Positions 1 to 9,476 are shown, numbered from the stretch's first letter. The stretch: DNA of 64,000 nt from Companilactobacillus sp. (GCF_022484265.1 NZ_JAKVLR010000001.1:1364001-1428000), one strand, 5' to 3'. Notes: generated from the letters alone by a model not told the origin. Program-made: numbers and translations.

Positions 1-2
1 TC

Positions 3-638
3 GAAACTGAACGAGTTTCTGAATATACTGAAAAATTCATTTTAAGCGATGTCCAGGTCGGCAATGTCACTGGTCTCAAAGTCATGCACCACTATTGGCA
101 AGATTCTGATGGTGAATTTTGGGGTGACTTCGATAACCCAATGGAAAATGTTTTAGCCGACTTCGCTGCCTACCGTAAATATCTGCACTTTCTAACTCCT
201 GAAGAGATTTCTAAAATTATTAAGCCGTTAAATATTGACCTGCGCAGTTTGGCAAATTTCCTTGGAATTAGTGCTTCAACGATTTCTTCAATATCAACTA
301 ATAATCGAGCTCAAGACAAATATCAAGATAATCTTTTTCGATCATTGCATGAACGAATTCAAACTGACGGAATTGATGCAACCAAAAAATATATTGAACA
401 AGTCAATAACCGACAAATCGACACAAATTTGAACGGGTCTGAAATTAAAGATATCCGCCACAAACTCAATTTGACCGTGAGAGAATTCTCAAAGCAATTA
501 GGTATCGGTAGCTCTCAACTGTCGCAAATCGAAAACAATCTTCGTGAACCAACAACTTATCAAAAAACTTTGTTTTGCTGGAAGCAATGGCAATTAAAAC
601 ATGACTTCCACAGTAAGAATCAAGAAGTTTCAGATTGA
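3..638 (+). CDS. Two-HTH regulator, MqsA/Xre-like (5' end outside window)
   Basis: The reading frame is open to the left edge, so the true start lies upstream; the first ATG inside the window is at 84. The visible 211 residues hold two helix-turn-helix segments. The first follows the phrase YRKYLHFLTPEEI and resembles the HTH of YgiT/MqsA-type antitoxins, where a run like YRK..LLTPEEI precedes the HTH. The second, near the C-terminus (EFSKQLGIGSSQLSQIE), is a clear Xre-type HTH. The protein is probably a DNA-binding regulator or the antitoxin of a toxin-antitoxin or abortive-infection module whose partner lies to the left. The N-terminal zinc-binding half expected of MqsA cannot be judged from this window. 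The HTH call is firm and the antitoxin role is inference. Confidence 0.6.
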   Translation, partial: ETERVSEYTEKFILSDVQVGNVTGLKVMHHYWQDSDGEFWGDFDNPMENVLADFAAYRKYLHFLTPEEISKIIKPLNIDLRSLANFLGISASTISSISTNNRAQDKYQDNLFRSLHERIQTDGIDATKKYIEQVNNRQIDTNLNGSEIKDIRHKLNLTVREFSKQLGIGSSQLSQIENNLREPTTYQKTLFCWKQWQLKHDFHSKNQEVSD

Positions 639-646
639 TCAGACGC

Positions 647-681
647 AAAAATCGAGCCCAATTACTGGACTCGATTTTTTA
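647..681. terminator. Rho-independent terminator, probably bidirectional
   Basis: A hairpin with arms ATCGAG and CTCGAT (extended by partial pairing) is followed by a T run on the plus strand and preceded by an A run. It sits between the convergent ends of the HTH gene and the cydC-like gene and could serve both. Confidence 0.75.
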
Positions 682-685
682 TTGT

Positions 686-2293
686 CTAATTTACTTCTGT
701 TAATTTTCCTTCTCTTAATTCCAATACTCGGTCACACAATGCCAATGAGCTGTGGCGATGCGTGACTAACACAACAGTCCCGTGATAATGGACTTTGACG
801 GTTCTTAAAATCAGGGCTTCATTGACGACATCTAAGTTGCTTGTAGGTTCATCCAAAATCAGCAGTGAGCTCTCACGGACTAATGCTCGCGCTAATTCTA
901 AACGCTGAATCTCACCAGCAGATAAGACTTGGTCAGCACTTGAGATCATCGTGTCCAATCCCTTATACAAACTGTTGATGGTATCGGTCAGATCTAACCA
1001 TCCTAAGACTTCCCAAATTTTTTCATCCGTGATTTGGGTATCACGTAACGTTAGGTTTTCACGAATACTGGCGTTAAAAACTTGAGCCGTTTGAGGAACA
1101 TATTTGATGGTCCTACGCAATTGGTCTAAGTCGTATGATTTGGCATCGTCATCGTTAACCTCAACGACGCCTTGTTGAGCCGCATACCAACGCATGACTA
1201 ACTTCATAATGGTACTCTTTCCAGCACCACTGGGACCAATCAATCCAACACGTTCACCCTGTTTGACCTTTAAGTTTACTGAATCAAGTATGACATCATC
1301 TGGACGCTGTGGATAAGCGAACGAAACTTTTTTCAAGCTAAAATCATTGATGGTTTGAATTGTTTCAGTTCCCTCATCATCCACTAATGGCTTCTCATCC
1401 AACAACTCAAAGACATGACGTGCTGCTAACAATCCACCTGCTAGAGATCCTGGTAAATTACCTAAAGCTAGGACTCGGCTGAAGGTAAACGGAAAGACTA
1501 AGGCCCAAACTAAGGATACGTTGGTCAATTTAGCAACGACCACGAACAGGATCAAACTAACGACCATAGTCAGCTGCATGCTCAAAGCATTGCGAACTTG
1601 GCCAGTACTTCTTTGACGTTCAAGCTGCCAATAATGCTTGCTAGTATTATTCAACTGTTTTAAATGCGAGTCGACTGCTTGATACTGTTGCAATTCAGAC
1701 TTGCCATTGATTGCGTCGGACATCAAGCGCTGTTCCTGCAAATCTGCTTGATTCAAGTCATCGGTCAAACTAGTTAAATGACGTTGACTCCAGATTGGAT
1801 AAACTAACCCTATTAATAGGTAAGAAACTAAGGCAATAATGCCTAAATATGGCTGTACCAACCAAAATCCAACCACAAACACAATCGATGTTAAAAAGCC
1901 GAGTACGACTGGCGAGATCGTATGTGCGTAAAAGATTTCGATCTGGTCGATATCTTGAGCCAACAATTTCAAAACGTCGCTACTACGAGCGTCATCTAAC
2001 TTGGCAGGTGCCAACTTGAGAATTTTTTGATAGACCATATTTCTCATATTTGACAGGATCTTGAAGGCTGCCAAATGTCCTAAATACTGTTCGCCAAATC
2101 TAGCTACCCCACCAACTAAAGCTAGGACGATAATCCACAGCCAAAGAGCAGATACTGGATGGAAAAAGGCGCTAAAACCTTGCCACAAAATACCGATTTG
2201 GAAAAAAGTTGCGACTAGTCCGGCAATAATGCTTGCTAGCAAGATCCAATTCAAGCGGCCGGCTGTTTTTAATAATCTCATCAATAATTTCAT
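686..2293 (-). CDS. cydC: ABC exporter subunit, CydC-like
   Basis: This 535-residue half-transporter has an N-terminal six-helix membrane domain and a C-terminal nucleotide-binding domain with Walker A (GPSGAGKSTI), signature (LSAGEIQRLELARAL) and Walker B (LLILDEPTSNLD). The stretch RFGEQYLGHLAAFKILSNMR followed by LAPAKLDDARSSDVLKLL is typical of CydC, the partner of CydD in the exporter of glutathione/cysteine or heme-related thiols needed for cytochrome bd assembly. Its ATG overlaps the last four bases of the upstream cydD-like gene, so the two are translationally coupled. No cydAB genes lie beside the pair in this window. It could be another heterodimeric exporter of the same subfamily; the substrate is not decided by the sequence. 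Confidence 0.8.
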   Translation of the reverse strand: MKLLMRLLKTAGRLNWILLASIIAGLVATFFQIGILWQGFSAFFHPVSALWLWIIVLALVGGVARFGEQYLGHLAAFKILSNMRNMVYQKILKLAPAKLDDARSSDVLKLLAQDIDQIEIFYAHTISPVVLGFLTSIVFVVGFWLVQPYLGIIALVSYLLIGLVYPIWSQRHLTSLTDDLNQADLQEQRLMSDAINGKSELQQYQAVDSHLKQLNNTSKHYWQLERQRSTGQVRNALSMQLTMVVSLILFVVVAKLTNVSLVWALVFPFTFSRVLALGNLPGSLAGGLLAARHVFELLDEKPLVDDEGTETIQTINDFSLKKVSFAYPQRPDDVILDSVNLKVKQGERVGLIGPSGAGKSTIMKLVMRWYAAQQGVVEVNDDDAKSYDLDQLRRTIKYVPQTAQVFNASIRENLTLRDTQITDEKIWEVLGWLDLTDTINSLYKGLDTMISSADQVLSAGEIQRLELARALVRESSLLILDEPTSNLDVVNEALILRTVKVHYHGTVVLVTHRHSSLALCDRVLELREGKLTEVN

Positions 2294-3981
2294 TGCAATC
2301 CGGCCTCCTGTAATAGATTTTGTTGAGCCTGAACTAGAGCTTTAAATTCAGGGACTTGTTTCTGCAAGCTTGAGAAATCCCCTGCAATTAATTTTTTGTC
2401 GGAGATCAAATACAATTTTGAAAGTTGTTCTAAATCAGCTAATCGATGCGTGATCAATAAAACAATCTTAGTAGAAGAAATCTTTTTAATAACGTTTAAG
2501 ATCGTATCAGCATTTTCAGGGTCAATGTTTGAAGTGACCTCGTCAAAAATATACACATCCTTATCGCTCAAAACAGCTCGAGCGACGGCAATTTGTTGAC
2601 GTTGACCTGGAGATAGCTGCGAACCATTCTCCCCGACTGGAGTTTTGAAACCTTCAGGTAATTCCGAAACAAACTGACAAAGATTTAACTCTTCCAGTTG
2701 TTGTTTCCAGTCAGCTGGATGTGGTCCTAATAATAGATTATCTTCAATTGTGCCATCGAATAACGCCGTTACAGGTCCTAGGTAAGCAACGTGTTTAAGC
2801 CAAGTCAGTGGCGCAATGTTTGCCAGGTCAGTTTGACTGTTTAACTTGATTTCTCCATTTAGTAGTGGAATTTGTTGCATCAACGTTTTAGCCAATGTAC
2901 TCTTCCCGCTACCACTAGGTCCAGTCAATCCAACGACTTGTCCTGGTTTTAACGTTAATTCAGTGATATTTAATAGCGAGTCCTGGTAACCAAAGTCGCC
3001 ACAGAATTCGATTTTTTCAATGGAATTTAATGATTCTGCATTGGTTGATTGCACTGGTTTGTCTGCGTCGATAATGGAAAATAAATGTTTGATTTTTGGA
3101 AGTGTCGACATAAAGACGTGCATGAAGTAGCCGAATTTACGAAAGTCGATCAGCCAAATGGCCGTCAACGTACTCAAGCCGACCGCTGCACTGATGGTCA
3201 AAGTTCCGGCCAGGACTGCTTGTCCTTGGGCGAATAGGAAAAATCCAATCGCACCATATAAGAAGAAATCCATGATTGTCAGCGACTGAAGCTGATAAAC
3301 CAGAACCCCCATTGTTTTTTGGCGGAAATTCTCAGAATCATTTTTAAAATCCTTGGCATATTCATGTTGGCGCTGATCCATGATCAAAGTTGACATCCCT
3401 AAGAAGTCATCGAGAAAACGTTGGCCCATTCGGTTAAAACTGCCAATATAGGCAAGATTAGTTTTGTCGCCCATACCTTGAAGCATCCCCATGCCCATTC
3501 CAAGAAGCAGAATGCCAGCAAATGGAATCAAGACTGTCAGTGGATGGATGAATATGCCGACCACGATGACAACCACGCCCATCAAGGCTAATTGCAAAAT
3601 CGTCGGAATGATCGTGTCGAAAAATATTGTGACGCTTTTCAACGTCCGCAAATCTTGATGCAACACTTTCATCACATCATCGTCAGAAGTATCGGTCGTT
3701 TTTAAATAAGCTTTCAAATACCGGTCCTGCAAGTCACGACTGGCTAACACTGCCCAGCCATTCTTGTTGATCTGCTTAATCGCAGATAAATAAATCACTG
3801 TGACCAAAATTTGAAAACCAATGATCCAATATAAAACTGGACTGACCACACCCACGGAGATCCACTGTGCGCCCGCCCAAAGGACCGTAACTACTAACAA
3901 TTCGCTTAGCCACTGCCCCAGAATTTGGATCCACATCTTCCAGCGAGCAGAAGCCCCTAGCCCCCACAATCTTTTAACCAT
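2290..3981 (-). CDS. cydD: ABC exporter subunit, CydD-like
   Basis: First gene of the pair, 563 residues. The frame is open further upstream to 4068, but the ATG at 3981 is preceded by AGAGG at good spacing and begins a sensible MVKRLWGLG start, so it was chosen. The membrane domain has the CydD-like phrases FRQKTMGVLVYQLQSLTIMDF-type (here split over the TM5 region) and QLALMGVVVIVV. The nucleotide-binding domain carries GPSGSGKSTL, LSPGQRQQIAVARAV and VYIFDEVTSNID. Together with the CydC-like partner it should form a heterodimeric exporter in the cytoplasmic membrane. Function as a thiol/heme exporter for cytochrome bd assembly is by family; no bd oxidase genes are nearby. Confidence 0.78.
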   Translation of the reverse strand: MVKRLWGLGASARWKMWIQILGQWLSELLVVTVLWAGAQWISVGVVSPVLYWIIGFQILVTVIYLSAIKQINKNGWAVLASRDLQDRYLKAYLKTTDTSDDDVMKVLHQDLRTLKSVTIFFDTIIPTILQLALMGVVVIVVGIFIHPLTVLIPFAGILLLGMGMGMLQGMGDKTNLAYIGSFNRMGQRFLDDFLGMSTLIMDQRQHEYAKDFKNDSENFRQKTMGVLVYQLQSLTIMDFFLYGAIGFFLFAQGQAVLAGTLTISAAVGLSTLTAIWLIDFRKFGYFMHVFMSTLPKIKHLFSIIDADKPVQSTNAESLNSIEKIEFCGDFGYQDSLLNITELTLKPGQVVGLTGPSGSGKSTLAKTLMQQIPLLNGEIKLNSQTDLANIAPLTWLKHVAYLGPVTALFDGTIEDNLLLGPHPADWKQQLEELNLCQFVSELPEGFKTPVGENGSQLSPGQRQQIAVARAVLSDKDVYIFDEVTSNIDPENADTILNVIKKISSTKIVLLITHRLADLEQLSKLYLISDKKLIAGDFSSLQKQVPEFKALVQAQQNLLQEAGLQ

Positions 3982-4230
3982 AAAATCGCCTCTCATTGAA
4001 AAATAAATTCTATCTTTAATACAACAATTATATGAGAGAGAAATGCTAATGTCGAAGATTTTTATCAAATGATAAATATATTTTTCATTACACTTCTGAC
4101 TAAAATCACTTTTAATAAATTAAATTCCAATTATTAGAAATAATTAGATATTTTCAGAAAGCATCTTGAAAACCCTTGATATATCAACAATTGATTTTTT
4201 AGAAAAATTAGAACCATTATTAAAAAACAC

Positions 4231-4259
4231 TTGTAATTTACAATCTATGAGTGTACATT
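4231..4259 (+). promoter_or_regulatory. Predicted sigma-A promoter of argCJBD
   Basis: TTGTAA, a 17-bp spacer and TACATT, about 75 bases upstream of argC. This is the best -35/-10 pair in the 352-bp gap between the cydD-like start and argC. The rest of the gap is AT-rich and holds no gene. Confidence 0.5.
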
Positions 4260-4271
4260 AGTAGTTAATTC

Positions 4272-4295
4272 CTTACCCATAAATTATTCGGTAAG
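4272..4295 (+). promoter_or_regulatory. Inverted repeat in argC leader, possible regulator site
   Basis: CTTACC and GGTAAG arms surround a 12-bp AT-rich centre (cataaattattc) just downstream of the predicted transcription start of the arginine operon. An ArgR box is expected in such a place, and the AT-rich centre loosely resembles half of one. The match is weak and the assignment is inference. Confidence 0.3.
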
Positions 4296-4333
4296 AAATC
4301 ATAATAAAGATATCAAGAAAGGAAGAAAAGCAT

Positions 4334-5362
4334 ATGAATGTTGGTCTTGTCGGCGTTACTGGTTATTCCGGTAGCGTGCTCTACGAATTATTACTGCGAC
4401 ATCCTAACGTTGATCACGTCAACTTATACGGACACGCACAAAAAGTAGCACAATCTTTAGAATCGGTACTACCTGGACTGCGACGACGCGATAACATATT
4501 GCCTTATAATTCTGCTGATATCATGAAAAATAATGAAATGGTATTTTTCGCAACCTCGGCTGGAGTCACAACTGAGTTAGCTAAGCCGTTTATCGACGCT
4601 AACTTCCCTGTGATCGACCTAGCCGGTGACTATCGTTTGAAGTCACGTGACGTTTACAAGAAATGGTACAAAAAAGAAGCACCAGAAGAGAAATACTTGC
4701 AAAAGTCACATTATGGAATCACTGATTTTACTAGTTCTAAGAATGAAACTTACGTTTCAAATCCTGGCTGCTACGCCACATCAACTATCTTGGCTCTAGC
4801 ACCACTAGTACAAAATCATCTGATCGACCCAACTTCAATCGTAGTGGATGCCAAATCTGGTACATCCGGTGCGGGAAAGAAATTAACTGAAATTACTCAT
4901 TTCAGTAAAACCAATGAAAATCTGCAACTGTATAAGGTAAATCAACATCAACACATTCCTGAAATTGTTCAACAATTGCAAGAATGGGACGAAGACGTAC
5001 CTTATATTCAGTTTACAACTACATTATTACCACTGACACGTGGAATCATGGCCAGTTGCTATGCAAAGGCAAAACCTGACATAACTGAAGAAGACGTCAA
5101 AAAAGCATTCGTCCAAACTTATTCAGACGACACCTTTGTAACTGCTACTGAAGGAGTATTCCCAACTTTGAAACAAGTTGTCGGAACCAACTTCTGTGAC
5201 ATAGGTTATCAATTAAACCCTGTTACCCATCAAATCGTGATAATCAGTGTGATTGATAACCTCCTAAAAGGTGCTGCCGGACAAGCGATTCAAAACTTTA
5301 ACCAAATGTTTGATTACGCACCGGAGACAGGATTAGATCTAATCCCTGTCTTACCTAATTAG
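4334..5362 (+). CDS. argC: N-acetyl-gamma-glutamyl-phosphate reductase
   Basis: 342 residues, the normal length. It catalyses the NADPH-dependent reduction of N-acetylglutamyl-phosphate to the semialdehyde, the third step of arginine (ornithine) biosynthesis. The N-terminal GVTGYSGSVL is the nucleotide-binding loop, and SNPGCYATS places the catalytic cysteine at residue 146. The start ATG follows AAAGGAAG. It is the first gene of argC-argJ-argB-argD, and its stop codon overlaps the GGAGG that precedes argJ. Identification is secure. Confidence 0.96.
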   Translation: MNVGLVGVTGYSGSVLYELLLRHPNVDHVNLYGHAQKVAQSLESVLPGLRRRDNILPYNSADIMKNNEMVFFATSAGVTTELAKPFIDANFPVIDLAGDYRLKSRDVYKKWYKKEAPEEKYLQKSHYGITDFTSSKNETYVSNPGCYATSTILALAPLVQNHLIDPTSIVVDAKSGTSGAGKKLTEITHFSKTNENLQLYKVNQHQHIPEIVQQLQEWDEDVPYIQFTTTLLPLTRGIMASCYAKAKPDITEEDVKKAFVQTYSDDTFVTATEGVFPTLKQVVGTNFCDIGYQLNPVTHQIVIISVIDNLLKGAAGQAIQNFNQMFDYAPETGLDLIPVLPN

Positions 5363-5411
5363 GAGGAATTTTTTTATTCTAAAATCTGAAGACGAAACCG
5401 GCTTTAATATC

Positions 5412-6587
5412 GTGCCGTTTACCTGGCCAAAGGGATACAAATCTGACGGAGTCCATGCCGGACTTCGTAAAGATAAAAAAGATATGGGCTGGATTTTTTC
5501 AGAAACTCCTGCCCAAGCTGCTGGAACTTACACCACAAATCAATTTCAAGCAGCTCCAACTAAATTGACTAAGAATACCATCAATCAGGATCACAAATTA
5601 CAAGCAATCATCATGAATTCAGCAAACGCCAATTCAGTCACCGGAAACCAAGGCGACCTTGACGCTGCTAAATCTCAAAAACTAGTCGCTGATAAATTAG
5701 GTATCGACCAAGATCTTGTTGGCGTTGCATCAACTGGCGTTATCGGCGAACCTTTGCCAATGGATATCATTGAAAAAGGTATCAATGAACTGCAGTTGCT
5801 AGATAACGACAATGCAACCTATGCGATCCTAACGACTGACAAGCATAACAAAACCATTTCTACCCAAGTTCAAGTAGCTGGAAAAACTGTTACTATCTCA
5901 GGATTCTGTAAAGGTTCTGGTATGATCCATCCCAAAATGGCAACCATGCTGGGATTTGTCTTAACAGACGCAAAAGTAGCTGACGGTTTGTTACAACTGA
6001 TGTTGAGCAACGAAGTTGAGACTACCTTTAACCAGATCACCGTTGACGGCGATACTTCTACCAACGATATGGTTGTCACCATGGCCAACGGACAAGCCGG
6101 CAATGATGAATTAACAACTGATAGTCCTGACTATCAAAACTTCGTTTCTGCTTTTAACAAAGTCTTAGCTGAACTTGCCAAAGATATTGCTGCTGATGGC
6201 GAAGGTGCCACTAAATTAGTAGAAGTAAACGTTAAAAACGCTGCTAATCATGACGACGCCCAGAAAGTTTCCAAGGCAATCGTTGGTTCAAGTTTAGTTA
6301 AAACCGCTATTTTTGGACAAGATGCCAACTGGGGCCGGATCATTGCAGCAATCGGTCAAACGAACGCCAAAGTCGATATCGACCACACTTCAGTTTGGCT
6401 CAACGGTTTAGCTCTAGTCGACAATAGCAAAACTGCTAACTTCGACGAAGCTGAAATGAAAGAATCACTTGGAAACGATAAAATCACCATTTTAGTTGAC
6501 CTCAATTCGGGAACAGCTACAGGTCAAGCCTGGGGCTGCGACCTTACTTACAATTATGTCCGAATCAATGCATCTTACAGAAGCTAA
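5412..6587 (+). CDS. argJ: Bifunctional ornithine acetyltransferase / N-acetylglutamate synthase
   Basis: 391 residues from the GTG at 5412. ArgJ moves the acetyl group from N-acetylornithine to glutamate, which makes the pathway cyclic, and some forms also use acetyl-CoA. The self-processing site KGSGMIHPKMATMLGF is present, with cleavage expected between Ala177 and Thr178. NANSVTGNQG, ITVDGDTSTNDM and ANWGRI are also family signatures. The start is uncertain. The only good ribosome binding site, GGAGGA at 5361-5366, lies 45 bases before this GTG. The frame is closed by TAA at 5379, and the only in-frame codon nearer the ribosome site is a CTG at 5385. Either a non-standard start is used or one base is extra in the GGG at 5399-5401. 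Function is secure and the N-terminus is not. Confidence 0.93.
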   Translation: MPFTWPKGYKSDGVHAGLRKDKKDMGWIFSETPAQAAGTYTTNQFQAAPTKLTKNTINQDHKLQAIIMNSANANSVTGNQGDLDAAKSQKLVADKLGIDQDLVGVASTGVIGEPLPMDIIEKGINELQLLDNDNATYAILTTDKHNKTISTQVQVAGKTVTISGFCKGSGMIHPKMATMLGFVLTDAKVADGLLQLMLSNEVETTFNQITVDGDTSTNDMVVTMANGQAGNDELTTDSPDYQNFVSAFNKVLAELAKDIAADGEGATKLVEVNVKNAANHDDAQKVSKAIVGSSLVKTAIFGQDANWGRIIAAIGQTNAKVDIDHTSVWLNGLALVDNSKTANFDEAEMKESLGNDKITILVDLNSGTATGQAWGCDLTYNYVRINASYRS

Positions 6588-6626
6588 TTAAACTAGAACA
6601 TAAATTTAAGTATGAGGTGAAAGATT

Positions 6627-7361
6627 ATGAAGGAAACAATCGTTATTAAAATAGGTGGAAACGCGTCTGACCAATTGCCAGCGACATTTTTTAAACAAAT
6701 CAAAGACTGGTGGGAACAAGGCAAAAAAATCTTGATCATCCACGGCGGCGGTCCACAGATCTCCCAATGGAGCGAGAAGATGCACCTATCAGTCAAAAAA
6801 ATCGACGGTATCAGAGTTACTAATTCCGATACCTTGAATGTCACTAAAGCTGTCCTACTAGGTTTGGTACAGCCAAAACTATGTCAATTCGTTGCTAATG
6901 CTGGACTCCCCGTTATCGGTATGAACGCCAGCGACAATCACCTGCTCCAAGGAAATTATTTGAATCAATCAGAATATGGAGAAGTTGGTAAGGTTACTAA
7001 GATCAACAAACGTTGGCTCGATGAACAATTACAGGACCAAATCGGTATCCTAGCTCCATTAGCTCAAACTGCTGATGGTCATTGGCTAAATGTCAATGCC
7101 GACATGGCCGCTGCCACGATTGCTATTCAATTAGGCGCTGAATCGTTAGTCTTATTGACCGATGTACCCGGCGTGCTGAATTCTGGCAAAGTTGTCCCAC
7201 AGCTGACCGAAACAGCCGCCAACCAACTGTTCCAAAAGGACGTGATCAAGTCAGGCATGATGCCAAAGATCCAAGCTTCATTCAGAGCTTTGAAAAATGG
7301 CGTCAATCAAACCTTTATCACCAACGACTTAGGTCGTCCAGGAACTCAATTTCAATACTAA
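6627..7361 (+). CDS. argB: Acetylglutamate kinase
   Basis: 244 residues, typical of the short bacterial type. It phosphorylates N-acetylglutamate with ATP, the second step of arginine synthesis. Visible motifs are KIGG at residues 8-11, the IIHGGGPQIS loop near residue 40, and NVNADMAAATIA for the acetylglutamate/Mg-ATP site. The ATG follows GAGGTG. It lies 39 bases after argJ and 33 before argD, consistent with one transcript. The N-terminal extension seen in arginine-inhibited hexameric forms is absent, which is an observation only; feedback sensitivity cannot be read from it. Confidence 0.95.
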   Translation: MKETIVIKIGGNASDQLPATFFKQIKDWWEQGKKILIIHGGGPQISQWSEKMHLSVKKIDGIRVTNSDTLNVTKAVLLGLVQPKLCQFVANAGLPVIGMNASDNHLLQGNYLNQSEYGEVGKVTKINKRWLDEQLQDQIGILAPLAQTADGHWLNVNADMAAATIAIQLGAESLVLLTDVPGVLNSGKVVPQLTETAANQLFQKDVIKSGMMPKIQASFRALKNGVNQTFITNDLGRPGTQFQY

Positions 7362-7394
7362 TCACTAACATCAAAATATTTCTGGAGGTTCATT

Positions 7395-8525
7395 ATGGAA
7401 CACGTTTTCCCAACTTATGCTCGGTTTCCATTCGATCTAGTCGAAGGACATGACGTTTATCTGACCGACAACAATAATAAAACTTATCTCGACTTTACTA
7501 GTGGCATCGGTGTTTGTAGCTTCGGTTACAGCAACAAGGTAATCATGGAAAAAGTCGAATCTCAATTACACAAAGTGTGGCATATCTCTAATCTTTACGA
7601 GAGCCAAATTCAAGACGAGGTCGCTGATCAATTAACTAATGACGACCAATTAGCTTTTTTCTGTAACTCAGGTACTGAAGCTAACGAAGCAGCCTTTAAA
7701 CTGGCACGTAAATACACTGGCAAGACCACAGTCCTAGCTTTCAACAATGGATTCCACGGACGTACCTACGGTGCCATGTCACTGACAGGAAATCCAGATA
7801 TTCAAAAAGGCTTTTTCCCATTAGTCCCCGATGTTGAATTTGCCGACTATAATGATGAAAAAGCTGTCTCAATGATCAATTCAGATCTTGCAGCCGTGAT
7901 TCTTGAAGTTATCCAAGGCGAAGGTGGCGTTTATGTTGCTGATAAATCTTGGCTGGCTGATATTCAAAAAGCTTGTCACGACAACGGCGTATTGTTGATC
8001 ATTGACGAAGTACAAACAGGTATCGGAAGAACCGGAACAAAATTTGCATACGAGCAATTCGACCTAGACCCTGACATTATTACATCTGCTAAGGCTCTAG
8101 GAAACGGCACCCCAATTGGTGCGATGATTGGCAAAAAGAAACTGGCTAGTGCTTTTGGACCAGGAACTCACGGAACAACCTTTGGTGGCAACAAATTATC
8201 AATGGCTGCGGCGAATGGAGTTCTGGAACAACTGACTCCAGAATTTCTTGATTCTGTTCAGGCTAAATCCACATTAGTATGGAAACAATTAAATGACGAG
8301 ATCAAACCATTGCCAGTCGTGACGGATATCACTGGTCTTGGATTTATGATCGGAATTCATTTAGATGAATCCGTTAACGTTTCAGATATCATTACTAAAT
8401 TACATCACGAAGGCTTGCTGACACTCTCAGCCAAGCACAATACCCTCCGTTTGCTCCCTCCACTTATTATGGATGAAGACAATCTTTCAAAAGGTATTGA
8501 AAAAATCAAACAAGTCCTTTCATAG
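7395..8525 (+). CDS. argD: Acetylornithine aminotransferase
   Basis: 376 residues, class-III PLP aminotransferase. It converts N-acetylglutamate semialdehyde plus glutamate to N-acetylornithine. FCNSGTEANEAAFKLAR, HGRTYGAMS, IIDEVQTGIGRTG and SAKALGNGTPIGAM are present; the PLP lysine is Lys233. TGGAGG precedes the ATG. It is the last gene of the operon and is followed by a terminator. argF, argG and argH, needed to go from ornithine to arginine, are not in the window, so this operon alone makes ornithine. Confidence 0.95.
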   Translation: MEHVFPTYARFPFDLVEGHDVYLTDNNNKTYLDFTSGIGVCSFGYSNKVIMEKVESQLHKVWHISNLYESQIQDEVADQLTNDDQLAFFCNSGTEANEAAFKLARKYTGKTTVLAFNNGFHGRTYGAMSLTGNPDIQKGFFPLVPDVEFADYNDEKAVSMINSDLAAVILEVIQGEGGVYVADKSWLADIQKACHDNGVLLIIDEVQTGIGRTGTKFAYEQFDLDPDIITSAKALGNGTPIGAMIGKKKLASAFGPGTHGTTFGGNKLSMAAANGVLEQLTPEFLDSVQAKSTLVWKQLNDEIKPLPVVTDITGLGFMIGIHLDESVNVSDIITKLHHEGLLTLSAKHNTLRLLPPLIMDEDNLSKGIEKIKQVLS

Positions 8526-8531
8526 AATAAA

Positions 8532-8569
8532 GACACGATTATCTTTAATTAGATATCGCGTTTTTTTTA
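8532..8569 (+). terminator. Terminator of arg operon
   Basis: CGATTATC and GATATCG arms (one bulged base) around an AT loop, followed directly by a run of eight T. It closes the argCJBD transcript. Confidence 0.7.
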
Positions 8570-8570
8570 T

Positions 8571-8586
8571 AAAACCTATAGGTTTT
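8571..8586. promoter_or_regulatory. 16-bp perfect palindrome upstream of the glyoxalase-fold gene
   Basis: AAAACCTATAGGTTTT reads the same on both strands. It lies between the arg terminator and a possible TTGAAT...TATAAA promoter at 8610-8636. It may be an operator for the following gene; no regulator is known. Confidence 0.3.
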
Positions 8587-8674
8587 CCCTATAATAAAAA
8601 GTTATTCTATTGAATTTGTCGATAAAGTGATATAAATTTAATAATGAAATAGTTTGCGAGAGGAAGTCTATTGC

Positions 8675-9439
8675 ATGGTAGAAAAATTAAAATGGGATCA
8701 CACTATTATTGATGTCAATGATATCGATGGTGCCATTAAATGGTTTGACGATCTAGGCATCACCTTTCATTATGGCGGGAAACACGAGCAATGGGGAACC
8801 TCAAACGCCGTTGGATATTTCGGTTTGAACTACATCGAATTGATGAGCGTCTACAATCCTGAGCTAGCTAGTCATGTCGTCCGCGACGGTGCTACATCTA
8901 TCTATGACTGCATTCACGATTTACCGCAGCAACACATTAACACGATTGGTTTTAGAACCAACGATATTCAATCCGTTCATGAGCGCTTATTATCACAAAA
9001 TTTCCCGGTTGAAGATATCCAGACCGGTACTAGAATGGATCCCAAGGGCAATTTGATCACTTGGAAAATTTTCTTCGTTAGAAACAAATTCTTTGAAACA
9101 CCTTATCCTTACGTAGTTCAATGGAATAACCCTGATTACATCAGAAAAGAAAATTTGATCAAAAAGGGATTGCTAGTTGATCACAAGCGTAAGGGAATTA
9201 CGGTAAAACAAGCTATTTACCGCGTATCTAATCCGGAAATAATGGCGATAAAATGGGGGCAATTTGTCGGTATTAGTCCAATTAGACAAGGACAAGATTT
9301 CGTAATTGATTTTGGACTCAAACAAATCGTCTTCACGTCCGGAACTAGGAATCACATCACCGATTTAGTATTTACCAACTCAGGGGATTTAGCTGGTAAA
9401 GTCTTAAAATTCGGCGATGCTAATTTACAATTTGAATAA
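8675..9439 (+). CDS. VOC/glyoxalase-like domain protein
   Basis: 254 residues from the ATG at 8675, which follows GAGAGGAAG; a longer frame from the TTG at 8654 would run through that ribosome site. The N-terminal half (WDHTIIDVNDIDGAIKWFDD ... GYFGLNYIELMSV) has the beta-alpha-beta pattern of the glyoxalase/bleomycin-resistance fold, with His5-type and Glu metal-ligand candidates, and matches the glyoxalase-like group of single-copy Firmicutes proteins. The C-terminal half is a second, weaker copy. The substrate is unknown. It is monocistronic, with a terminator right after it. Confidence 0.7.
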   Translation: MVEKLKWDHTIIDVNDIDGAIKWFDDLGITFHYGGKHEQWGTSNAVGYFGLNYIELMSVYNPELASHVVRDGATSIYDCIHDLPQQHINTIGFRTNDIQSVHERLLSQNFPVEDIQTGTRMDPKGNLITWKIFFVRNKFFETPYPYVVQWNNPDYIRKENLIKKGLLVDHKRKGITVKQAIYRVSNPEIMAIKWGQFVGISPIRQGQDFVIDFGLKQIVFTSGTRNHITDLVFTNSGDLAGKVLKFGDANLQFE

Positions 9440-9444
9440 CCATT

Positions 9445-9476
9445 TATACACATCCATTGCGGTGTGTATTTTTTTT
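9445..9476 (+). terminator. Rho-independent terminator
   Basis: ATACACA and TGTGTAT arms around a ten-base loop, followed by eight T. It ends the glyoxalase-fold gene. Confidence 0.8.
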
